64,000 nucleotides of DNA, taken from Novosphingobium terrae (GTDB taxonomy: Bacteria; Pseudomonadota; Alphaproteobacteria; Sphingomonadales; Sphingomonadaceae). Positions 7,260 to 16,261 of this stretch are shown here, piece by piece (within the stretch, counting starts at the first letter, position 1; each line of letters begins with the position of its first letter). Location: positions 1,550,001 through 1,614,000 of the forward strand of contig NZ_JABVZR010000001.1 in assembly GCF_017163935.1 (NCBI RefSeq), given 5' to 3'. Both the position numbers and the translations under genes were made by a program. The notes under the pieces were generated by a model. The model was not told the DNA's origin. It saw only the letters and a list, made by a program, of their open reading frames with translations, and did not search any database.

Positions 7260-10150
7260 ATCTTCACCGCAACGCGCAGGTACATATAGCGCCCGCGCGC
7301 ATCATAGGTGTAGATATCGTAGTTGATCGGCGCATTGGCGTAAGACAGTGGCGGCTGCACATCGAACAAATTGCTGACCCCGAAGCCGATGCGATAGGCG
7401 CCGTCACCAATGCTCACGCCGCCCTCCAGATCGGTGTAGATGATCGACTTGGTATGGGCATCCTTCACCGGGTTCACCACATCGGTGGTGGGGCCGATGT
7501 AGCGGGCGCGGGCTGTCAGATCGAAGCGGTCCTTCGACCAGCCCAGCGAGGCCTGACCCTTCCAGTGCGGATAGGTGGAACGCGGCTGATCGCCCTTGCC
7601 CGCGCGCTCGTCCACGATGGGCGCGCCGCCTGCGGGGTTGGGCGAAACCGTCTGGAAGCTGTGCAGATAAGAGGCATCGACCGTGCCGGTGATCCGCCCG
7701 ATGCGCGTCGAGCGTTCATAACGCAGTGTGGCGTCCACACCATCGGTGCTGATCGAGTTGAGGTTCTGCGATGTCTGCTGGATGGCGATGATCGCGCCCG
7801 AGGTGGGATCGCGCGTCACCAGATTGCAGAACACCCCGCCCTGTGTGGCGCACAGCCCCAGGATCTGCGTCGCCGATTGCGAGGCGATCGCATTGTTCAC
7901 CACGATCTTGTAGTAATCGACCGTCAGGCTCAGCCCCCGGATCTGATGCGGGGTGAGCGAAATGCCCGCGCTGTAGGTGTTGGCGGTTTCCGGCTTCAGC
8001 TGCGTGTTGCCGCTGATGATGCCGGGCAGCAGCGCGCCATTGTAGCCCGACTGGTTGTAGGTGGTGGGCACGCCCGCGCAGCCCGGCAGACCGCTATGCG
8101 CCGCCGCGCCGCCGTTGCAGGGATCGATGCCCTGAAAATTGGTGGCCCGCGCGCCCTGATAGAGTTCCAGCAGCGATGGTGCCCGGAAGCCCTGCGAATA
8201 GGTGCCGCGCAGCAGAATGTCCTGAATGGGGCGATAGCCAAAGCCCGCCTTCATCGTCACCTTGCTGCCCACCGTTGAATAATCCGAAAAGCGTGAGGCC
8301 AGATCCACGTCGAGGCTCTTGCCCAGCGCCCAGTCCTTGAAGACGGGCACGGAAAGCTCGCCATAGACCTCATGCAGATCGTAGCTGCCCATGGTGGGCG
8401 TGCGCTGCTGCTGGCTGGTGCGGGTGTAGGCGCTGCTCAGATAGAGCGAGGGGCTGTTGACGTAGGGATCGGGGTGATCCTCGCCACCGTTCTTGCGGAA
8501 CTCATAGCCCACGGCCAGCTGCAGCGGGCCTGCGGGCAGGTCCAGCAGCGTACCGGTCAGATCGGCGGTGGCGTTGTAGAGGCTGGTGCTGTTGCCCTCA
8601 TAGCTGTTGTTGCGGATGTAATCGGCCTGAGCGCTGCTCATCGGCCCGAACAGATTGACCGGCGTGCAGCCTGCCGTGTTGGCGCAGGTGGTGGGCGAGC
8701 CCAGCGCCAGATAAAGGTGATCGTAATCGAGGAAGTTGAGCGAGGCCGACTTCATCATATCCTTGGAATAGGCGCCGTAGACGCTCCAGTTCCAGCTATG
8801 GCCCAGCATATCGAAGCTGCCGGAGAGCCCGGCATCGATGCGCCAGGTGGTCACATCCTGCAGGCTGGTGCGGTTGCCCACCTCGGTCAGCACCTTACGG
8901 ATGCGCCACGGGCTGTTGGCGGCGAAAGCTAGAGCATTGGCCGCTGGAACCCCATTGGCAGTGCCGAAGGGATTGAAGGCCTGATTGTTGGCAATGGCGA
9001 AGCCTTGCACGCTGCCCGATGTGCCGCCGATATCCAGCAGATTGGGCGAGAACAGCTGTTCGGAGGTGCGCTTGTTGTACAGCCCCTCGATTTTCAGCGT
9101 GATCCCGTCCGTGATCTCCTGATCGAGGCGGGCATAGAAGCCGTAACGCTTGGAGGGGCCGGTGGAATAGACGCCCTGCGCATCGGTGTTGTAATAGTCG
9201 CCGGGCAGGCTGGCGGTGTGGTAGCTGTTGTCGGCCAGCGAACCGGCGCCATAGGTCGATCCGCCGTTGAAGGCGATGGGCGCGGCGCTGCTGGCAAAAC
9301 CTGCTCCCGTGCCGAAATAGCCATTGTTAGCCAGACCCGGCAGCACATAGAGCCCGTTGGGGCTGGTCCCCGGCGTGGTGACGGGCACCAGCGTGTTGGC
9401 GGTGAGCGTCCGCGCCGAGGTCAGGATCGGATAGGACTGGTAATAGCTGCCCGACAGGATGATCGAGCCGCCCTGCCATTTATGCCCCACATTCAGCGTG
9501 GTGGAATATTCCGCGCCATCGCCCTTGTCGGTCACGCCCGCCTTGGCGGTGGCCTTCAGCCCGTTGAAGGGCTGGATCGTCTTGATGTTGACCACGCCCG
9601 CGATGGCATCCGCGCCATACAGCGCCGATGCGCCGTCCTTCAGCACCTCGATCCCGTCGATCATGCCCGCCGGAATGGTGTTCAAATCGACGAAATCGCG
9701 AAAGCCGCGCTGCCCCACGCCATCGACCCAGCGATGCCCGTCGACCAGCACCAGCACGCGGTTGCCGCTGCCTTCCGCTCCGCCCAGATAGCGCAGATTG
9801 ATCGAGCTGGCCCCGTATGAGGTGCCCTGCGTGCCGTTGGAATTGAGGCTCACCCCCGCCGAGGGCAGCTTCTGCAGCAGGTCGCCCACCGAGGAGGTGC
9901 CCGATTTGGCGATCTCATCCGAGGTGATGGTCAGCAGCGGCCCCAGCGAATCCGCATCCTTGCGCCGGATGCGCGATCCGGTGACGACGATGTCTCCGGC
10001 CTCGGCAGGCTTGGCGGCTGTGTCTGCGGGCGGCGTGTCCTGCGCCGTTACCCCCTGCGCTGACGCGGTGCCGGATGCCAGCGCCAACATGCTGCCCCCC
10101 AGAGCCAGCAGATGCGACAAAGCAATGCGTTTACGCGTGGCGAATGCCAT
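7256..10150 (-). CDS. TonB-dependent outer-membrane receptor (peptide/ester locus)
   Basis: This 964-residue TBDR has a signal peptide ending ASGTASAQG and a TonB-box-like GDIVVTGSRI. The plug domain is at about residues 55-170 (LVLVDGHRWVDG; EVLKDGASALYGADAIAGVVN). The C-terminal beta-barrel ends LRVAVKM, so the final residue is Met rather than the usual aromatic. I chose ATG 10150 because a GAGGGGG ribosome site lies 6 bases before it. The alternative start 16 codons upstream has no such site and would displace the signal peptide. It is the first gene of a four-gene operon with the carrier, CocE-like hydrolase and LysR. Its function is energised import of a ligand that cannot be named from sequence. 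Confidence 0.95.
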   Translation of the reverse strand: MAFATRKRIALSHLLALGGSMLALASGTASAQGVTAQDTPPADTAAKPAEAGDIVVTGSRIRRKDADSLGPLLTITSDEIAKSGTSSVGDLLQKLPSAGVSLNSNGTQGTSYGASSINLRYLGGAEGSGNRVLVLVDGHRWVDGVGQRGFRDFVDLNTIPAGMIDGIEVLKDGASALYGADAIAGVVNIKTIQPFNGLKATAKAGVTDKGDGAEYSTTLNVGHKWQGGSIILSGSYYQSYPILTSARTLTANTLVPVTTPGTSPNGLYVLPGLANNGYFGTGAGFASSAAPIAFNGGSTYGAGSLADNSYHTASLPGDYYNTDAQGVYSTGPSKRYGFYARLDQEITDGITLKIEGLYNKRTSEQLFSPNLLDIGGTSGSVQGFAIANNQAFNPFGTANGVPAANALAFAANSPWRIRKVLTEVGNRTSLQDVTTWRIDAGLSGSFDMLGHSWNWSVYGAYSKDMMKSASLNFLDYDHLYLALGSPTTCANTAGCTPVNLFGPMSSAQADYIRNNSYEGNSTSLYNATADLTGTLLDLPAGPLQLAVGYEFRKNGGEDHPDPYVNSPSLYLSSAYTRTSQQQRTPTMGSYDLHEVYGELSVPVFKDWALGKSLDVDLASRFSDYSTVGSKVTMKAGFGYRPIQDILLRGTYSQGFRAPSLLELYQGARATNFQGIDPCNGGAAAHSGLPGCAGVPTTYNQSGYNGALLPGIISGNTQLKPETANTYSAGISLTPHQIRGLSLTVDYYKIVVNNAIASQSATQILGLCATQGGVFCNLVTRDPTSGAIIAIQQTSQNLNSISTDGVDATLRYERSTRIGRITGTVDASYLHSFQTVSPNPAGGAPIVDERAGKGDQPRSTYPHWKGQASLGWSKDRFDLTARARYIGPTTDVVNPVKDAHTKSIIYTDLEGGVSIGDGAYRIGFGVSNLFDVQPPLSYANAPINYDIYTYDARGRYMYLRVAVKM

Positions 10151-10265
10151 ATAAAACCCCCTCAAAACCCGTTGCCAGAGACTTACGGGGGCTGTCACAG
10201 CTATGAAACAGGATTAGGTTTTTTCATCTGTCCATGCGCTTTTGATATGGTCGCGCGCGTTTTCC

Positions 10266-12605
10266 CTAAAGCATGAGGGCCTGTCTTGTCGGCCTGTCCC
10301 ACTCCGCATTCTGGCGCGAGGGTAACTCCAGCTCTGCTGCCGGAACGGCCTTGCTGAACAGATAGCCCTGAGCCTGATCGCAGCCACCGGCGCGCAGGGC
10401 TTCCAATTGCTCCAGAGCTTCCACCCCCTCGGCGGTGGTGACCATATTGAGGTCGCTGGCCATGGACAGCACCGAGCGCACGATCGCCTGGCAATCCTCT
10501 CGCGCGGTGAGTTCGGCGATAAAACAGCGGTCGATCTTGATCTTGTCGAAGGGGAAGGAACGCAGATAGTTCAACGAGGAATAGCCGGTGCCGAAATCGT
10601 CCAGCGCGATCCGCACCCCCAGCTCGCGCAGCTTGTGAAGCAGGGCCAGCACATCCTGCGTATCCTGCAGCAGCATGGTTTCGGTGATTTCCAGCTCCAG
10701 CCGGCCGGGCGCCACGCCGCTGCCCGCCAGCGCCTGCACGATGGTGGGCAGCAGGGCCCGGTCCCTCAGCTGCGCCGGGGAGAGGTTGACCGCCACCGTC
10801 ATCTGCTCGGGCCAGCCCGAGGCTTCGCTCAGGGCCTCGCGGATCACCCATTGGCCGATTTCGACGATCAGCCCGGTTTCCTCGGCGATGGGAATGAAGT
10901 CGTCGGGCGAAATCAGCCCGCGTGTGGGGTGCTGCCAGCGCAGCAGGGCCTCATGGCCCACTGTGCGCCCATCCGTCAGATCGAGCAAAGGCTGATAATG
11001 CAGCTGCAATTGCCCGAGGCGGATCGCGGCGCGCAGATCCAGCTCCAGCTCGCGGCGCTCACGCACGCGGGTCTGCATGTCGGGATCGAAGACGGCAAAA
11101 CCGCGCCGACCCGCCGCCTTGGCGTGATACATGGCGACATCGGCGGCACGCAGCAGATCGCCTGCGTTCAGGGCATCGGTGGGCGCCGTGGCGATGCCGA
11201 TGCTGGCGCCGACATGGGCGATCTGACCGTCGAGATCGATCGGCTGGGCGACAGCGGCCAGAATGCTCTCGGCGATGATCCGGGCGGATTGGGCATCGGC
11301 GCCATCGGCCAGCACGACAAATTCGTCACCGCCAAGGCGCGCCACCAGATCGCGCGGGCGCACGGCATGTTCCAGACGGCGGGCGGTTTCGATCAGCACG
11401 GCATCGCCCGCGCCATGGCCCAGACCGTCATTGACCTCCTTGAAGAGATCGAGATCGATGTAGAGCAGGGATACGCGTTCCCTGTCACGGCGCCCCGCCA
11501 GCACACGCTCCAGATTGGCCTGAAGCAGCGCGCGATTGGCAAGGCCAGTCAGCGCGTCATAATGCGCCAACCAGGTGACGCGCGCCTCGGCCCGGCGCGC
11601 CTCGGTGATGTCGGCCACGAAGCCGCGCCAGCCCTGGCAGGCTCCGGCGGCATCGGTGATGGGGCGGCCGCTGATCGACCACCAGCGCTCCTCGTCGCCG
11701 ATCACCAGCGAGAGGACCTGCGCGCGGAAGGGTTGCCCCGCCTGAAGGTGCCTTGCCAGCGCCTGAGCGGCCTCGCCGGTGAACAGCGCTTCCAGTTCGA
11801 GACCGTCCAGCACGCCCGGCTCCAGCCCCAGCGCCGCGCAGAAGCGCGCCGAAGGATGGCGGATCGCGCCGCTGGCATCGAGTTCGTAGAGCCAGTCTGA
11901 GCCCTCATCGTCATACTGGTTGAGCAGCAGGCGCACGGTCTCATGCGATTGCGACAGGCGCCTTGTGCGCAGGCGGCGCGTGGCGAACATGTAATAGAGG
12001 TTGAACAGCGTCCAGTGCAGGAAGGTGCCGACCACCAGCACGATCACGCCCACCCAAGCCGCCGCAAAACCCTCGGCCAGCACGCAGCCAAGCGTCAGGG
12101 CGATGCCTTGCAGCATGGCGAGGCCCAGCGCCAGCCTTGGCAGGGTGGTGGCCGTGATCCCGTCGATCATCATCATGGCGATGGTCAGGGCAATCAGCGC
12201 CTCACGCGCGGGCAGGGGGGCGAGCAGGCTCCCCCAGCACACCGCCACGCTCCACCAGAGCGTGCGCAGGGCCATGAGCCAACCGCGACGGGTCAGATTG
12301 CGCTGTTCGTCGCTGTTGTGACGGTTCTCGGCCCGCTGGGCGATGATCTGGGCTGCGCTGGCCGCAAGGCAGCCAAGGATGATGCAGGAGGCATAGGCAT
12401 GGCCCGCCGATGCTCCCAGCAAGCTGAGCAGGATCAGCAGTCGCGTCCATTCCAGCAGCAGGGTGGGAAAGGAGCGCAGGAAATCCGCACGGCAACGGGC
12501 GAACCAGGCTTCCTCGCCAGCGGCGATCTCATGCCGGATCAAGGCGTGAAGCGTGATGGGCGCCTCCGCGATCAGCCGATGTTCCTGGCGCCTTTGCCCA
12601 AGCAT
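10266..12605 (-). CDS. Membrane-bound PAS-GGDEF-EAL cyclic-di-GMP protein
   Basis: The product is 779 residues long. About six N-terminal membrane segments (residues 40-210) are followed by a PAS-like region (about 230-345), a GGDEF domain and an EAL domain. The GGDEF motif (ARLGGDEFVVLA) is intact. An RxxD product-inhibition site (RPRD) lies five residues before it. The EAL domain keeps its key residues (GHEALLRW, EITETM, ALDDFGTGYSS, KIDRCF, AEGVE). Both cyclase and phosphodiesterase activities are therefore possible, and the net direction cannot be read. ATG 12605 was chosen because AGGGGG lies about 6 bases upstream. A longer frame begins at 12665 but lacks a ribosome site. The gene is transcribed away from the Dyp peroxidase. 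Confidence 0.95.
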   Translation of the reverse strand: MLGQRRQEHRLIAEAPITLHALIRHEIAAGEEAWFARCRADFLRSFPTLLLEWTRLLILLSLLGASAGHAYASCIILGCLAASAAQIIAQRAENRHNSDEQRNLTRRGWLMALRTLWWSVAVCWGSLLAPLPAREALIALTIAMMMIDGITATTLPRLALGLAMLQGIALTLGCVLAEGFAAAWVGVIVLVVGTFLHWTLFNLYYMFATRRLRTRRLSQSHETVRLLLNQYDDEGSDWLYELDASGAIRHPSARFCAALGLEPGVLDGLELEALFTGEAAQALARHLQAGQPFRAQVLSLVIGDEERWWSISGRPITDAAGACQGWRGFVADITEARRAEARVTWLAHYDALTGLANRALLQANLERVLAGRRDRERVSLLYIDLDLFKEVNDGLGHGAGDAVLIETARRLEHAVRPRDLVARLGGDEFVVLADGADAQSARIIAESILAAVAQPIDLDGQIAHVGASIGIATAPTDALNAGDLLRAADVAMYHAKAAGRRGFAVFDPDMQTRVRERRELELDLRAAIRLGQLQLHYQPLLDLTDGRTVGHEALLRWQHPTRGLISPDDFIPIAEETGLIVEIGQWVIREALSEASGWPEQMTVAVNLSPAQLRDRALLPTIVQALAGSGVAPGRLELEITETMLLQDTQDVLALLHKLRELGVRIALDDFGTGYSSLNYLRSFPFDKIKIDRCFIAELTAREDCQAIVRSVLSMASDLNMVTTAEGVEALEQLEALRAGGCDQAQGYLFSKAVPAAELELPSRQNAEWDRPTRQALML

Positions 12606-13041
12606 GCCGTCCCCCTGTTCCGTTCGACGTGCTGGATGCCGCCTGATTGCCGGATCTTCCGGCATCGGGAAACAAGCCCCGTTCCGAGAAAGTCCGGAGC
12701 CTCTAGCCGGAGATATTTAAGCATGCGTAAATTGCTTGTTTTATGCGGGGATAATTCACTTCACTTTGAGAATATTTATAAGATGAACTATTCAGTTCAG
12801 CAGATATGACTTGCAATCATTTCTGATTTTTCGTTGATTTTTAAGATCAATATCGATTGCATGCTGTGAGCACTTCACAAGTTTGCGAAGCCCGCGCTTT
12901 GCCTTCGCTCGCTGCTCGATCCGGCCTTTGCCGAACCGTCAAAACCGGCAGGCGTTCGCCTATGGTTTCGGGCCGGGGGCTGTGACAGGATCGCAGCATC
13001 AGGCCAACCGTCGAATCGACTGCAGGTGAAGAGGAGAGCCA
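12606..13041. other. Divergent intergenic region between the GGDEF-EAL and Dyp peroxidase genes
   Basis: This 436-base gap has no convincing gene. Its core (about 12715-12850) is clearly AT-richer than the surroundings and should hold the divergent promoters. I could not find a -35/-10 pair with correct spacing that I would defend. A clear AGGAGAG ribosome site for the peroxidase lies at the right edge. Confidence 0.6.
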
Positions 13042-13998
13042 ATGCCCAACAGTTGGGAGCGTGTGCCCATTGACGCGCAGAGCATCGAGGCTCCCCTGTC
13101 GCAGGCGGCGATCTTTCTGGTGCTCTGTGTGAGCGATGAGGACAAGGCGATCGGCACGGTGCGGGAGGTGCTGGGCAGCCTTGACGATCTGGTCAAGACC
13201 GTTGGTTTCCGTGATCTTTCTGCCAAGCTGTCCTGCATTGCCGGGCTGGGCAGCGATTTGTGGGACCGCCTTGGCGTTTCGGCCAGACCGCATGAACTCA
13301 AGCCCTTTGCGGCGATCGAGGGCAAGCCCCACACGGCGCCCGCCACGCCCGGCGATCTGCTCTTTCACATCCGTGCCGAGCGGGTCGACATCTGTTTCGA
13401 GTTCGAGCGTATCCTGCTTCAGACTTTGGGCTCGGCGGTGCGCATGGTCGATGAGGTGTCCGGCTTCCGCTATTTCGATGCCAGAGACCTGCTTGGCTTT
13501 GTCGATGGCACAGCCAATCCGGCGGGGCAGGACATTGGCGAGGCGGCGCTTGTCGGCGATGAGGACCCGGATTTTGCCGGGGGCAGCTATGTCGTGGTTC
13601 AGAAATATCTGCACGATCTTGCCGCATGGAACCGCACCTCCACCGCGCTGCAGGAGGAGATCGTCGGTCGCACGAAAATCGACAACATCGAACTGGATGA
13701 CGATGCCGCGCCCCGCAAATCGCACAAGACACTGGCAACGATCACCGATGAGCATGGCAATGAGCATGACATCCTGCGTGACAACATGCCTTTCGGGCGC
13801 GCCGGTCACGGAGAATTCGGCACCTATTTCATCGGTTACACCCGCCATCTCTGGGTGATCGAGACGATGCTCAAGCGTATGTATATCGGTGATCCGCCCG
13901 GGTCTTATGATCGCCTGCTCGATTTTTCGGTGGCGCACACCGGCACCACCTTTTTTGCGCCGTCCCGCTCAACTCTGGCCGCGATCGCTGAGGGGTAG
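13042..13998 (+). CDS. Dyp-type haem peroxidase (class B-like)
   Basis: This 318-residue protein has no signal peptide. The dye-decolourising peroxidase signature GxxDG appears in GFVDGTANP (about residue 153-161). The haem-ligand His is expected in PRKSHKTLATI (about 228-238), and the distal Arg lies in the following RDNMPFG. Size and motif order match class B (YfeX/DypB) proteins, which are cytoplasmic haem peroxidases that oxidise phenolics or haem with H2O2. ATG 13042 follows AGGAGAG. No encapsulin gene is nearby and the C-terminus (LAAIAEG) is not an obvious encapsulin-loading tail. It converges on the GH92 gene with 73 bases between the stops. Confidence 0.93.
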   Translation: MPNSWERVPIDAQSIEAPLSQAAIFLVLCVSDEDKAIGTVREVLGSLDDLVKTVGFRDLSAKLSCIAGLGSDLWDRLGVSARPHELKPFAAIEGKPHTAPATPGDLLFHIRAERVDICFEFERILLQTLGSAVRMVDEVSGFRYFDARDLLGFVDGTANPAGQDIGEAALVGDEDPDFAGGSYVVVQKYLHDLAAWNRTSTALQEEIVGRTKIDNIELDDDAAPRKSHKTLATITDEHGNEHDILRDNMPFGRAGHGEFGTYFIGYTRHLWVIETMLKRMYIGDPPGSYDRLLDFSVAHTGTTFFAPSRSTLAAIAEG

Positions 13999-14030
13999 CA
14001 CGCATGCCTCTCGGTTGGCCGGGCCATGCC

Positions 14031-14052
14031 TCCCGCCTCTGACGGAGCGGGA
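14031..14052. terminator. Weak hairpin between convergent genes
   Basis: Arms TCCCGC (14031-14036) and GCGGGA (14047-14052) enclose a 10-base loop, between the stops of the Dyp peroxidase and the GH92 enzyme. No T-run follows on either strand, so terminator function is only suggested by position. Confidence 0.22.
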
Positions 14053-14071
14053 AGGCGCGGCTCACTTTGGC

Positions 14072-16261
14072 TCAGGGGCAAACATCCCCGGAAACACTTG
14101 GTGGCGGGGTGCGGCCCCATGTCGTTGGTTCCGGGCCCATTTTGAGGCGCAAGGTTCCGCCCCTGGCGATCTCGCCGTGGCGGAACCAGGCGCGGTCAAG
14201 AGGCTGGCCATTGAGCCAGGCCGCCTGCACATAGCGATTGGTGCCCTGCGTTCCGGCGCCCTCGGCGAGAATGCGCAGGGTGTGGCCTCCGCCCAGATCG
14301 AGCCTGCTCTCCCCGAAGACCGGTGAGCCGATCAGATAGAGGTCCTGCCCGGCCACCGGGAAGATCCCCAGCATCTGGAAGATCAGCCAGCTGGACATGG
14401 CCCCGGAATCGTCATTGGCGGGCAGGCCGCCGTGTCCGTCGAAGAAACCTTTCTCCCGGTAATCGACGATGCGATCCACCGACAGATCCGGGCGGCCGGC
14501 CCAGTGATAGAGCATGGGGATGAGAAAGCCCGGCTCATTGGTCATGTCGAAATGCAGATGATCAAAGAGCGTATCGAGGCGATGGATAAAGGCCTCGCGC
14601 CCGCCCGACAGCGCGATCAGGCGCGGCACATCCTGCGGAGCATAGAGCGAATAGGTCCAGATATCGCCTTCGTAGAGAAAATCGGGCCACGTACCGCGCT
14701 TCACCAGATAGGGCGCGGCCCATGATCCGTCGGGCTGGCGCGGGCGAAGGAAGCCCTTGATGCCCTCCTGCTCCAGATCGGCGTTCCACAGATTGGTCCA
14801 ATTGCCGGAGCGGGCGAAGGCGGCTTTGGCTGTGACCTTATGGCCCAGACCGCATGCCAGCTCACCGATGGCAAAATCGTCATAGGCATATTCGACGGTG
14901 CGTGATCCGGCGCGGGGATAGGTGGTGCTGATATAGCCCTTGGAAAGGTAATCGGGCAGGCCACCGCGCCCTTCCTTCTCGGCATCCTTGGGTTCGACCG
15001 AGGCGTTTTTCTCCATGCCTTCCAGCGCAGTGGCATAGTCGATGCCCTTCAGCCCTTTGACGTAAGCATCGGCGAATAGCACATCGGCATTGCTGCCGCC
15101 TTGCGTACGGCCATTGCTGTTGCCGCTTCGCCCGTCGGGCAGCCAGCCGTCATGGCGGTAGATGTCGATCAGAGAGCGCAGCAGGTCCCGCTGGCGGTCG
15201 GGTGCTATCAGCGTCAGCAGCGGGCCGGAGGTGCGGAACGTGTCCCAGATGGTGTAGTAATCGTCGTAATAGGGCTCTTTGGACTGCCAGAGCGGGTTCT
15301 CGCCGCTGTGGTCGCTGGGCATCATCATCACGTGGTAGAGCGCGGTGTAGAACTGGCGCTGTTCTGAGGTCGTGCCGCCGGAGATGGCGATGGGGGAAAG
15401 CGCCTTGCGCCACCCCGCCTGCGCGGCCTGCCGCGCGGCATCGAAGGCCGGGGCACCCATGGCATTGGCCCGCGCCTGATCGACGCTGACGAAGGAAATG
15501 CCGACGCGGGTATTCACCACCTGTCCCATCTTACGCCCGAAATCGAGCTGCGCGCCGATGGGTTTGTCGCCATCGACCTGCGTATCGGGGCCCGGTTGTA
15601 GCGCGCCATTCCAGCCGGAGGCATTCACGGCATCGCGGTCAGTGATCAGCGCGAAATAGACGCGATATTCCGCGCCCATGTTCCAGCCGCCGATGTAGCG
15701 GCCCATGCCGGTGATTTCATGGCGGGAGGCGATATGGACCGAACCGCCCAGAAAGCGCTGATCCTCCTTGCCGCCGCGCTTGTTGAGCATCTGGTCAAGG
15801 CGCAGGGTGAGAAAGGCGGGCCTGTCGGCGCGGAAGGTGTAGCGGTGCAGGCCCGCGCGCGGCGTGGCGGTCAGTTCGGCGCGCACGTCCGGGCCAGTCA
15901 GGGTGGCGGCGTAATAGCCCGGCTGCGCCACCTCATCGCGGCGGGCGCTGGCGATGTCTTCCAGCCCGGCGTGATCGCTGGGCATCAGGCGGATGTTGCC
16001 ATATTTGCCCGCCGCGCCGCTCAGATGCAGGTGGCTGAAGCCCAGAATGCGCCCCGCGCTGCGATAGCCGAATTTGGAGGGCACGCCATCGAAGCTCTCC
16101 ATATCCGGCCCGGCCTTGACCATGCCGAAGGGCGTCGTCGCCCCGACAAAGACATTGCCGTACCAGTCCGCACCGATCAGTGGATCGACCTGCGCAACCG
16201 GATCGGGCGCAGAGGCCGCAACGGTGGACAGCGCCAGCAGGGCGGGGATCAGGCGCTTCAT
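14072..16261 (-). CDS. GH92-family alpha-mannosidase, exported
   Basis: This 729-residue protein begins with a short signal sequence (LLALSTVAASAPD). The GH92 N-terminal beta-sandwich signature follows: VDPLIGADWYGNVFVGATT and FGMVKAGPD. The (alpha/alpha)6 catalytic part has IWDTFRTSGPLLTLIAP and GGSNADVLFADAY. The family acid pair is in PANDDSGAMSSW, and the terminal YLIGSPVFG strand is present. GH92 enzymes are Ca-dependent exo-alpha-mannosidases, mostly alpha-1,2 but also 1,3, 1,4 and 1,6. The start at 16261 is fixed by an ATGA overlap with the PI-PLC-like gene. A frame running 37 codons further upstream lies inside that gene and is not used. Its role is probably to trim mannose from the glycan captured by the locus. 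Confidence 0.95.
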   Translation of the reverse strand: MKRLIPALLALSTVAASAPDPVAQVDPLIGADWYGNVFVGATTPFGMVKAGPDMESFDGVPSKFGYRSAGRILGFSHLHLSGAAGKYGNIRLMPSDHAGLEDIASARRDEVAQPGYYAATLTGPDVRAELTATPRAGLHRYTFRADRPAFLTLRLDQMLNKRGGKEDQRFLGGSVHIASRHEITGMGRYIGGWNMGAEYRVYFALITDRDAVNASGWNGALQPGPDTQVDGDKPIGAQLDFGRKMGQVVNTRVGISFVSVDQARANAMGAPAFDAARQAAQAGWRKALSPIAISGGTTSEQRQFYTALYHVMMMPSDHSGENPLWQSKEPYYDDYYTIWDTFRTSGPLLTLIAPDRQRDLLRSLIDIYRHDGWLPDGRSGNSNGRTQGGSNADVLFADAYVKGLKGIDYATALEGMEKNASVEPKDAEKEGRGGLPDYLSKGYISTTYPRAGSRTVEYAYDDFAIGELACGLGHKVTAKAAFARSGNWTNLWNADLEQEGIKGFLRPRQPDGSWAAPYLVKRGTWPDFLYEGDIWTYSLYAPQDVPRLIALSGGREAFIHRLDTLFDHLHFDMTNEPGFLIPMLYHWAGRPDLSVDRIVDYREKGFFDGHGGLPANDDSGAMSSWLIFQMLGIFPVAGQDLYLIGSPVFGESRLDLGGGHTLRILAEGAGTQGTNRYVQAAWLNGQPLDRAWFRHGEIARGGTLRLKMGPEPTTWGRTPPPSVSGDVCP

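Noticed and set aside
13042..13998. Dyp peroxidase as encapsulin cargo
   Set aside because: There is no encapsulin shell gene nearby, and the C-terminus lacks a recognisable loading peptide.
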